Assembly: GCA_937898205.1 (NCBI GenBank)
Contig: CALEJC010000136.1
Span: forward strand, 1 to 5,847
Reading direction: 5' to 3'
DNA from: an uncultured Bacteroidales bacterium
GTDB lineage: Bacteria; Bacteroidota; Bacteroidia; Bacteroidales; UBA932
DNA: 5,847 nt
Below are positions 1 through 5,446 of the stretch, piece by piece (within the stretch, counting starts at the first letter, position 1; every line of letters begins with the position of its first letter). The position numbers and the translations under genes are program-made. The notes under the pieces are model-generated. The model made no database searches. It saw only the letters and a list, made by a program, of their open reading frames with translations, and was not told the origin of the DNA.

Positions 1-93
1 GCCGATACCTATCATCACCAAGTGCTGCCAAGTGCAGTTGGCAAATCCTGTGAATTGCCAGAACTGCTGTAAACTGTCAAAAACTGCTTCCAT
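1..93 (-). CDS. mmdB: Sodium-pump decarboxylase beta subunit (OadB/MmdB family), N-terminal fragment
   Basis: Only the first 31 codons lie in the window; the gene runs off the left edge. They read from an ATG at 93-91 and encode a start like that of OadB/MmdB/GcdB beta subunits, with the segment TGFANCTWQHLVMIGIG leading into the first membrane helix. In this family the beta subunit is a multi-helix inner-membrane protein that decarboxylates carboxybiotin and exports Na+. The start shares one base with the stop of the biotin carrier gene (TAATG), which suggests translational coupling and equal production of the two. The family call rests on the short N-terminal match and on position: a beta subunit is what normally follows the carrier in these clusters. 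Whether the gene is intact cannot be seen here. Confidence 0.82.
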   Translation of the reverse strand, partial: MEAVFDSLQQFWQFTGFANCTWQHLVMIGIG

Positions 94-524
94 TATGAGA
101 TGGTCACGATTTTAGCGTCCTCAAGTACTGAATCTCCCTTAGAAACGTGGATAGCTGTAACTGTTCCGTCAAATTCGGCAAGGATCTCGTTTTCCATCTT
201 CATGGCTTCAATCACTGCAACCTTCTGACCGCGCTTGACAGCCTGACCTTCCTTTACATCAACGCTGATGATCACGCCTGGAAGAGGAGATACGATGCTC
301 TTGCCGCCTGCAGGTGCTGCGGCTGGTGCTGGGGCAGGAGTAGCAGGTGCTGCTGCCGGAGCAGCCACAGGTGCTGCTACAGGTGCAACCACAGGAGCTG
401 CGCCACCTTCGATTTCTACATTATAGTCTACGCCGTTGACATTGACGCTGGCGTTGTTTCCTTCTACTGAATTGACGGTTACGTTGTACTGCTTACCGTT
501 GATTTTAAGATTATATGTGCTCAT
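93..524 (-). CDS. mmdC: Biotin carboxyl carrier subunit of methylmalonyl-CoA decarboxylase (gamma)
   Basis: A 143-residue biotin carrier. Residues 1-40 form a small beta-rich N-terminal domain, residues 42-72 are a flexible Ala/Pro linker, and residues 75-143 are a biotinyl (lipoyl-like) domain. The biotinylation motif EAMKMEN is at 106-112, so Lys109 (codon 200-198) is the expected biotin site; the upstream SPLPGVI (79-85) is also typical. In the cytoplasm the biotin would swing between MmdA, which loads it with the carboxyl group of methylmalonyl-CoA, and the membrane beta subunit, which removes it. The start follows the OadG-type gene by 19 bases with no clear Shine-Dalgarno, and the stop overlaps the next start. 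Similar carriers serve oxaloacetate decarboxylase and acyl-CoA carboxylases; the methylmalonyl-CoA assignment comes from the MmdA gene in the same cluster. Confidence 0.93.
   Translation of the reverse strand: MSTYNLKINGKQYNVTVNSVEGNNASVNVNGVDYNVEIEGGAAPVVAPVAAPVAAPAAAPATPAPAPAAAPAGGKSIVSPLPGVIISVDVKEGQAVKRGQKVAVIEAMKMENEILAEFDGTVTAIHVSKGDSVLEDAKIVTIS
309..401 (-). repeat. Imperfect Ala/Pro-coding repeat (linker of the biotin carrier)
   Basis: This stretch encodes residues 42-72 of the biotin carrier, made almost only of Ala, Pro and Val. The first half is a run of 12-base units coding for variants of P-V-A-A, which then decays into shorter P-A units. Codons vary between units (GCA, GCT and GCC; CCT, CCA and CCG), so the protein composition is kept more strictly than the DNA. 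Such linkers give the biotin domain reach in carboxylases and decarboxylases. Unit number could vary between strains. Confidence 0.75.
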
Positions 525-543
525 GATTTGGTTTGTTATCTGG

Positions 544-954
544 TTATTTTCTTGGTGACTTTCTGAAAAGTCTCTGCTTGTCTGCCCAGAGAGTCTCTGA
601 CTTCCGGATTGTGATGATGCCGCTCTCTACGTCATGCACAGAATTGTTGAGGTAAAGGTGAAGCGCAGTAGCGATTGCAGCCTTTTCCTCCTCTCCTCCT
701 AGATGCTGTCTGAGTGCAAGAGCGATGGCTACAGCTACCTCATCATCGACATCTGCTGCCTTCTTCTTCTTTTTTAAATCAATCTTGATCTTACCTGAGA
801 ACAAGTTGCCGGAAAGAGTATAGACGCAATATAGGATGATGAGAGAGATAAACACCACCAGCACGCTTATGAGTGTCAGCGTGAAGCCGTGAGGGTCGGT
901 TTGAGCGAGCTTCTCGGCTCCTGTGCTAAGCAGGCTAAAGAGGTAAGTTGTCAT
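544..954 (-). CDS. mmdD: OadG-family small membrane subunit of sodium-pump decarboxylase (delta)
   Basis: A 136-residue protein with one clear membrane helix at about residues 23-46 (hydrophobic, Leu/Val/Ile-rich). A basic stretch follows (KIKIDLKKKKK, 55-65), probably on the cytoplasmic side, then a soluble tail with an acidic/Ala segment DDEVAVAIALAL (70-81) of the type seen in OadG/MmdD proteins. The end is Lys/Arg-rich. In characterised pumps this subunit anchors the soluble carboxyltransferase to the membrane beta subunit and stabilises the complex. I chose the ATG at 954-952; the reading frame is open to an earlier ATG at 999, but that would add 15 residues lying wholly inside mmdA and remove the usual short lead before the helix. 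With this start the gene overlaps the mmdA end by 20 bases. No epsilon subunit gene is present between it and the carrier. Confidence 0.85.
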   Translation of the reverse strand: MTTYLFSLLSTGAEKLAQTDPHGFTLTLISVLVVFISLIILYCVYTLSGNLFSGKIKIDLKKKKKAADVDDEVAVAIALALRQHLGGEEEKAAIATALHLYLNNSVHDVESGIITIRKSETLWADKQRLFRKSPRK

Positions 955-2497
955 GTTTCTTAGCTGGGATTTCCTGGTGTTTGTTTTCAAGTGATGCAAG
1001 AGCTCTGATCACACGGAAACGTGTGTTGCGAGGCTCGATGACATCTTCGATATAGCCTTTCTGAGCTGCCTGATATGGGTTGCAGAAAAGGTCGTTGTAT
1101 TCGTTTTTCTTGGCTTCCTTGAGCTCTGCCTGCTTCTGAGGGTCAGTCTCGGCCTTGAGTTCTTTGCCATAGATGATGCCGACTGCTCCGTCTGCGCCCA
1201 TCACAGCAAAGTTTGCCGATGGCCATGCATAATTGATGTCGCCTCTAAGCTGCTTGCAGCTCATCACGATGTGCGAGCCTCCGTAGCTCTTGCGCAGAGT
1301 GACTGTCACCTTAGGCACAGTGGCTTCGCCGTAGGCGTAGAGAAGCTTTGCGCCGTTGCTGATGATGGCGCCGTATTCCTGCTGAGTGCCGCAGAGGAAA
1401 CCCGGCACATCCACAAGAGTGACCAGCGGGATGTTGAATGCGTCGCAGAAGCGCACAAATCTTGCCGCCTTGCGCGAAGCGTTGATGTCAAGCACGCCGG
1501 CGAGGATGCGAGGCTGGTTGGCCACGATGCCCACGCTCTTGCCGCCCATGTGGGCAAAGCCTACTATGATGTTTTTAGCAAAATCCTTGTGGATCTCAAA
1601 GAATTCGCCGTCATCCACGATGCTGCCGATCACGCCATACATGTCGTAGGCCTTGTTTGGATTGTCAGGGATGATGTCGTTGAGGTAGTCAGAGACTCTG
1701 TTGACCGGATCGTTGGTAGGTCTCTCAGGAGCTGTCTCTGTGTTGTTTTGCGGAAGGAAACTGAGGAGTTTCTTGATTGTAGCGATGCCTTCCTCTTCTG
1801 TCTTGGCGCTGAAATGTGCGACTCCGGATTTGCTAGAGTGTACTGAAGCACCGCCTAGGGTTTCAGAATCTACAATTTCTCCTGTTACAGCCTGGACCAC
1901 GCTTGGTCCGGTGAGGAACATGTAGGAAGTGTTTTCCACCATCAGGGTGAAGTCTGTGAGTGCAGGGGAGTAGACTGCGCCTCCTGCACAAGGACCGAAG
2001 ATGCCGCTGATCTGCGGGATGACTCCGCTGGAAAGGATGTTTCTCTCAAAAATATCACCATAACCTGCAAGGGCGTCGATACCTTCCTGGATGCGTGCGC
2101 CGCCGGAGTCGTTGATGCCGATAAATGGAGCACCTGCCTTGAGAGCAAGATCCATCACTTTGCAGATCTTCTCCGACATGGTCTTTGAGAGTGAACCTCC
2201 ATTGACTGTAAAGTCCTGTGCAAAGACATAGACAAGTCTGCCGTCGATTGTGCCGTAGCCGGTGATTACGCCGTCTCCGTCAGGATGACTGCTGTCCATG
2301 CCAAAATCTGTGCAACGGTGCTGCACAAACATATCGAATTCTTCAAAACTACCGCTATCAAGGAGTAGGTTAAGTCGTTCTCTGGCAGTTAGTTTGCCTT
2401 TTGCGTGCTGCGCGTCGATGCGCTTCTGGCCTCCACCGAGCTTGGCGCTCTCTCTTCTTGAGACCAATTCTTTGATTTTTTCTGTCTGAATGCTCAT
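935..2497 (-). CDS. mmdA: Methylmalonyl-CoA decarboxylase alpha subunit (carboxyltransferase)
   Basis: A 520-residue biotin-dependent acyl-CoA carboxyltransferase, full length for the MmdA/PccB family. It transfers the carboxyl group of methylmalonyl-CoA to carrier biotin, giving propionyl-CoA. Visible landmarks are KGKLTARERL (33-42), GGARIQEG (132-139), FGPCAGGAVYSPA (167-179), VDVPGF (362-367), RKSYGGSHIVMS (402-413), the following RGDINYAWP block and the family-typical tail KHDNLPL. The two Gly-rich motifs are where the family forms its oxyanion holes. PccB of propionyl-CoA carboxylase is very similar; the OadG-type and OadB-type genes next to it favour the sodium-pumping decarboxylase. 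I chose the ATG at 2497-2495 because family proteins begin at about this point; an in-frame GTG at 2509 would add four residues. It is the first gene after the dyad-bearing spacer, so it probably opens its own operon. In gut Bacteroidetes this enzyme serves the succinate-to-propionate route. Confidence 0.93.
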   Translation of the reverse strand: MSIQTEKIKELVSRRESAKLGGGQKRIDAQHAKGKLTARERLNLLLDSGSFEEFDMFVQHRCTDFGMDSSHPDGDGVITGYGTIDGRLVYVFAQDFTVNGGSLSKTMSEKICKVMDLALKAGAPFIGINDSGGARIQEGIDALAGYGDIFERNILSSGVIPQISGIFGPCAGGAVYSPALTDFTLMVENTSYMFLTGPSVVQAVTGEIVDSETLGGASVHSSKSGVAHFSAKTEEEGIATIKKLLSFLPQNNTETAPERPTNDPVNRVSDYLNDIIPDNPNKAYDMYGVIGSIVDDGEFFEIHKDFAKNIIVGFAHMGGKSVGIVANQPRILAGVLDINASRKAARFVRFCDAFNIPLVTLVDVPGFLCGTQQEYGAIISNGAKLLYAYGEATVPKVTVTLRKSYGGSHIVMSCKQLRGDINYAWPSANFAVMGADGAVGIIYGKELKAETDPQKQAELKEAKKNEYNDLFCNPYQAAQKGYIEDVIEPRNTRFRVIRALASLENKHQEIPAKKHDNLPL

Positions 2498-2509
2498 GGT
2501 TTTATACAC

Positions 2510-2551
2510 ATTTGCGTGACCTGCTCAAAATACAGAGCACGTCACGCAAAT
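2510..2551. promoter_or_regulatory. 42-base imperfect dyad just upstream of mmdA (operator or hairpin)
   Basis: The outer arms TTTGCGTGAC (2511-2520) and GTCACGCAAA (2541-2550) are perfect inverted copies, extended by one A:T pair at 2510/2551. After one mismatch (2521/2540) the symmetry resumes with TGCTC (2522-2526) and GAGCA (2535-2539), leaving an 8-base centre. That makes 16 of 17 possible pairs. It ends 12 bases before the mmdA start codon. It lacks a T-run on either side, so it is not a textbook intrinsic terminator. It could be a protein-binding operator, because one arm overlaps the putative -7 box. It could also be a structure in read-through mRNA that protects or blocks the mmdA start. 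Confidence 0.7.
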
Positions 2552-2554
2552 ATA
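2547..2554 (-). promoter_or_regulatory. Candidate Bacteroidetes -7 promoter element for mmdA
   Basis: On the minus strand this reads TATATTTG, an exact match to the Bacteroidetes -7 consensus TAnnTTTG. Transcription would start a few bases further left, near 2540, giving a leader of roughly 45 bases before mmdA. A matching -33 TTG is not visible at the expected distance, so the promoter is weakly supported and may need an activator. Its TTTG lies inside the right arm of the long dyad, so a protein bound there would compete with RNA polymerase. Confidence 0.4.
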
Positions 2555-2560
2555 ATAAAT

Positions 2561-2579
2561 TAATCTATATAATAGATTA
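2561..2579. promoter_or_regulatory. AT-rich 8+8 base dyad overlapping the DUF4301 stop
   Basis: TAATCTAT (2561-2568) and ATAGATTA (2572-2579) are perfect inverted copies around a 3-base centre. The right arm contains the TAA stop of the DUF4301 gene (2577-2579). In minus-strand RNA it would form a weak AT-only hairpin followed by ATTTATTATATTT, which could act as a poor terminator. As DNA it sits about where the upstream half of an mmdA promoter would lie. AT-rich spacers often show such symmetry by chance, so the role is uncertain. Confidence 0.4.
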
Positions 2580-4070
2580 TTGATGAGCTTCTCTTAGCAG
2601 ATCGAGTACTGTTTTTACAGGATTGAAAGTTTCTACCGGAACTTCTACAAAGAGAGTGTTCCAATCCGACATCGATCCGTTCCAGAGTCCAGGGAGTTCC
2701 AGAGCCTTGAGCTCGCGTCCCTGATAGCTCTTGGAACTGATCAGACCGGTCTCTTCGTCTACATATTCGAGGAGGTTAAATTTCTCGTTGTTGTAGTCTT
2801 TGAGACAGCACACAAGGTCTACAGGATTGAAGTGTGTAGCGCTCTTGAGCTGAGCCTGCGCGTGTGGGTCGTCCGGGTTAATCTGCGCTCCTTCAAGGAT
2901 TTGGAGTGAGGTGCTGCCGTCCTTGGCTCTGATGATAAACGGACCACCGCCCGGCTCGCCTTCGTTCTTTACCATGCCGCATACGCGAATAGGTCTGTCG
3001 AGCTTTGCTCTGAGCTTTTCTGCTCTGTCGCGGCAGTCTTTTGCCTCAGGCATTTCAATGCAAAGCTCCTGAGCGAGGAATTCTTCTATTTCGTTGCAGA
3101 GCTCCTGAACTTCCGGTGTGGCAAACGCATCCGGGAGGCAGAAGGTGCGGGCAGGGATAAATGCAAAATCGCTCTGCTCCTTGACTGCTGTCGTGATCTG
3201 GTCGAGTGCAAAGATGTAACCCCTGATGCGGTCACGGAGCTGCAGGGCTCTTCCCATCAGGACTTTCTTCCACTGGTATGTGGTCGGCTGCATCCTTTCA
3301 ACGCACACATTATCAATGTTTTTGATGGATACAATCTCCTCGTTGAGTGCGTTGAGGTTGTAGATGAGCGCTCCGTGTCCGGCAGGGCGGGTGAGGATGC
3401 TTCCGTCTTCTTTGAGGAAAGGTTTGTTCTCTGAATCTACGGCAAGAGTGTCAGTTTCCTTGTCCTGGAAAGTAAATGTAATATTGTACTTTACATCATA
3501 TTTCTGCTCATACTTCTCCTTTACTTCGGCAAGAGCCTCCTCAAAGAGGGTCTGGTGCTCCGGTGAGATGGTGATGATGAGGTTGACAGTGCCGTCAGGG
3601 TTGCGCATATAAGCGGCGCCCTCTACAAGATGCTCGGCGAGTGCGGTGCGCACCTCGTCGGCATAACGGTGAAACTTGAGCACGCCCTTAGGCTTGCTGC
3701 CGTAGTTTAGTCCGCTGTCGGTGAGGAGAGTGCGTGCTGTGCCGGTAGGGCAGAATGGCGCTTCTCCAAACACTTCGCTCGAGTAGAATGCAAACTTCTC
3801 GAGATTGGCTGCAAGCTTCTCTGTGGCTGCGTTGGCAGTCTCCATGCCTGCAAATATGTCCTTAAACATTCGCGAAGCGGCGCCTGAGGCAGGAACAAAC
3901 TTGCAACGGCCCTGATCTTCTGCTGTGTCGGCATAGGCAACAGCTTGCTCGATCTGCTCTGGGCTGAGTACTTCAATGCCCTTTCCGGGAACAGCGCTAG
4001 CTACGATGTCCAGCCATGGAAATCCTTTGCGGAATCGCTCGGTCTGAGCGGCGATTTTTTCTTTGGTCAT
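2577..4070 (-). CDS. DUF4301 family protein, possible nucleotidyltransferase-like enzyme
   Basis: A 497-residue soluble protein, without signal peptide or membrane helix, that I recognise as DUF4301, a family mainly of Bacteroidetes with no established function. Family-typical blocks are FVPASGAASRMFK (58-70), KGVLKFHRY (128-136), RPAGHGALIYNLN (228-240), KNIDNV (250-255), VCGMVKNEGEPGGGPF (363-378), NPVDLVCCLKDY (415-426) and LPGLWNGSMSDWNTLF (459-474). My inference, not established: the order of ASGAASRM, then PAGHGALIYNLN, then KNIDNV resembles UDP-sugar pyrophosphorylases, which have an early Gly-rich nucleotide loop, a later P-G-H/N-G segment and N-x-D-N. A nucleotidyltransferase-like fold is therefore possible. 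It starts 15 bases after pdxB and is probably co-transcribed with it; it ends just before the mmdA control region. Family assignment is firm, chemistry is not. Confidence 0.85.
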   Translation of the reverse strand: MTKEKIAAQTERFRKGFPWLDIVASAVPGKGIEVLSPEQIEQAVAYADTAEDQGRCKFVPASGAASRMFKDIFAGMETANAATEKLAANLEKFAFYSSEVFGEAPFCPTGTARTLLTDSGLNYGSKPKGVLKFHRYADEVRTALAEHLVEGAAYMRNPDGTVNLIITISPEHQTLFEEALAEVKEKYEQKYDVKYNITFTFQDKETDTLAVDSENKPFLKEDGSILTRPAGHGALIYNLNALNEEIVSIKNIDNVCVERMQPTTYQWKKVLMGRALQLRDRIRGYIFALDQITTAVKEQSDFAFIPARTFCLPDAFATPEVQELCNEIEEFLAQELCIEMPEAKDCRDRAEKLRAKLDRPIRVCGMVKNEGEPGGGPFIIRAKDGSTSLQILEGAQINPDDPHAQAQLKSATHFNPVDLVCCLKDYNNEKFNLLEYVDEETGLISSKSYQGRELKALELPGLWNGSMSDWNTLFVEVPVETFNPVKTVLDLLREAHQ

Positions 4071-4085
4071 AGTTATGTGGTTTTG

Positions 4086-5120
4086 TTAGATGAAAAATTC
4101 TCTGCGATATTGGTATTCTGTCCTTAGTTCTTCAAATCTGGTGGGATTCATGCGGAACATGAAATCGTCGGTAAAGATAGGATAATTGTATTGTATCATC
4201 GATGCTATCTGACCTTGAGTCTTCTCTAGAATATCGAGTTTTACAGATTGATATTCAAGTATTCCGCTTTGAGGGAAGTATTCATATAAGTCGCTGATTG
4301 TCAGGAATCTGGCTATTGCCCTGACAGCCATGGAACTTCCGATCTGCTTGCTCTGGAGAGAGTATCCTGCGATGTGTGGAGTCGCGATGTCCACCGCGTG
4401 CATGAGTTGGACATTAATATTAGGCTCTCTTTGCCATACGTCTATCGCGACAGGTCCAAGACGAGGGATATTTGCCATGAGAGCATCTTCGTCGACAAGG
4501 TCTCCGTGGGAGGTGTTGATGAAGAACGCACCGTCTTTCATCTTTGAGAAAAATTCGGCATTGGCAATGTGTCTGTTTTCTTCTCGGTTAGGGATGTGCA
4601 GAGAGATGATGTCCGAGTGCTCAAGGATCTCGTCCAGACTGCTGCAAAACTGTGTGTACCACTCGATTTCGGCTTTGCGTGGGTCATATCTGAGGATCTT
4701 GAATCCGAGCGCGCGACCCATGGATTCTACTCTTTCTCCGGCACTGCCTAGTCCGATTATGCCTATAGTCTTGTCGCTCAGGTTGATGCTCTTCCTTGCC
4801 GCTGTGCCATAAAGCGCTGAAAAGACATAATCCGCTACTGCTCCGGCATTGCAGCCGAGAGCGTTTTTGAAGAAAATGCCTTTCTGGCTGCAGTAATCGA
4901 TGTCAATGTTGCTTGTGCCGGCGGTGGTTGTGGCTATGATCTTGACCGAAGTGCCATCAAGAAGCTCCGCATCACATTTTGTGCGGGTGCGGATGAGTAG
5001 TGCGTCTGCGTCAATCAGGTCCTCTCTGCTGATGAGCGGACCGTCTTTGTATACAACATCTGCATAGGGTTCAAATACCCCTTCTACAAATGGAATTGCC
5101 TGATCTATAACTATCTTCAT
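4086..5120 (-). CDS. pdxB: Erythronate-4-phosphate dehydrogenase
   Basis: A 344-residue D-2-hydroxyacid dehydrogenase. PdxB oxidises 4-phospho-D-erythronate in the cytoplasmic DXP-dependent route to pyridoxal 5'-phosphate. Landmarks are TTTAGTSNID (64-73), LGCNAGAVADYVFSAL (88-103), the dinucleotide loop GLGSAG (123-128) with Asp146 after the next strand, then NTSHGDLVD (202-210), DVWQREP (227-233) and ATPHIAGYS (246-254). The C-terminal domain ending FEELRTEYQYRREF (329-342) sets PdxB apart from SerA and other relatives. It is somewhat shorter than E. coli PdxB (about 378). The catalytic Glu232 and His249 are present, but the usual catalytic Arg (N-x-x-R-G) is His205, codon CAC at 4508-4506. 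The start shares one base with the DUF721 stop (TAATG), so translation is probably coupled. Identity as PdxB is strong; activity may be altered by the Arg-to-His change. Confidence 0.92.
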   Translation of the reverse strand: MKIVIDQAIPFVEGVFEPYADVVYKDGPLISREDLIDADALLIRTRTKCDAELLDGTSVKIIATTTAGTSNIDIDYCSQKGIFFKNALGCNAGAVADYVFSALYGTAARKSINLSDKTIGIIGLGSAGERVESMGRALGFKILRYDPRKAEIEWYTQFCSSLDEILEHSDIISLHIPNREENRHIANAEFFSKMKDGAFFINTSHGDLVDEDALMANIPRLGPVAIDVWQREPNINVQLMHAVDIATPHIAGYSLQSKQIGSSMAVRAIARFLTISDLYEYFPQSGILEYQSVKLDILEKTQGQIASMIQYNYPIFTDDFMFRMNPTRFEELRTEYQYRREFFI

Positions 5121-5446
5121 TACTTGATAATCAGTTGTTTGACATACCCTACAAGCTTGTCGTCCTTGGTAAACAGCTCATCTTGACGGAGGTTTTCATT
5201 GATGCGTTCCACCAAAATCTCCTTCTGAAACTGAAGCTGGCTGCGAGCCACTGAAGAGTTGACAGTGATATATAACTTGCCGTCTTTGTAAAATCTCTTG
5301 CTTGTATACATTGCAGCTCCGCTCACTTTGTCCCATGCTTCAAACACCCTCTGCGTGTTGAGCGGGGCTGTGAGTTTGTAGAAGCGTAGAAAATCCTGCA
5401 ATGCGTTGCTGAGAGGGATCGCCTCTTTTCTTTCTATTCTACTCAT
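5120..5446 (-). CDS. DUF721 (DciA-like) protein
   Basis: A 108-residue DUF721 protein. The core signature is visible as VFEAWDKVSG (34-43) and then GKLYITVNSSVARSQLQF (56-73), the beta-strand and helix segment that resembles a KH-like nucleic-acid-binding fold, followed by a short basic tail ending QLIIK. Some members of this family are DciA, which assists loading of the replicative helicase in bacteria lacking DnaC. Bacteroidetes members are short and built around the core domain alone, as here. It starts inside the end of recF (8-base overlap, ATGAGTAG), and its stop overlaps the pdxB start. Placement beside recF fits a role in DNA replication or repair, but a helicase-loading function for this protein is inference. 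Confidence 0.85.
   Translation of the reverse strand: MSRIERKEAIPLSNALQDFLRFYKLTAPLNTQRVFEAWDKVSGAAMYTSKRFYKDGKLYITVNSSVARSQLQFQKEILVERINENLRQDELFTKDDKLVGYVKQLIIK

Noticed and set aside
18..37. A tandem near-repeat (CCAAGTGCTG then CCAAGTGCAG)
   Set aside because: It falls inside the conserved N-terminal coding sequence of the beta subunit, has two copies only, and is likely chance.
147..470. A Cys-rich 107-codon open frame on the plus strand opposite the biotin carrier
   Set aside because: The Cys/Arg richness comes from reading the Ala/Pro linker repeat in antisense; no real gene is indicated.
955..999. A 15-residue N-terminal extension of the OadG-type subunit from an ATG at 999
   Set aside because: It would lie wholly within mmdA and add a charged lead not typical of the family; the ATG at 954 leaves the normal short lead before the membrane helix.
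1271..1846. A 191-codon open frame on the plus strand opposite mmdA
   Set aside because: It lies wholly inside a well-recognised carboxyltransferase gene, its translation resembles no family, and the codon bias of mmdA explains the open frame.
2498..2509. GTG at 2509 as the mmdA start
   Set aside because: It would add four residues not expected in the family and begin at the foot of the dyad; the ATG at 2497 matches the usual N-terminus.
4330..4812. A 160-codon open frame on the plus strand opposite pdxB
   Set aside because: It is antisense to conserved PdxB motifs, has no recognisable domain and no start context, so it is a shadow frame.
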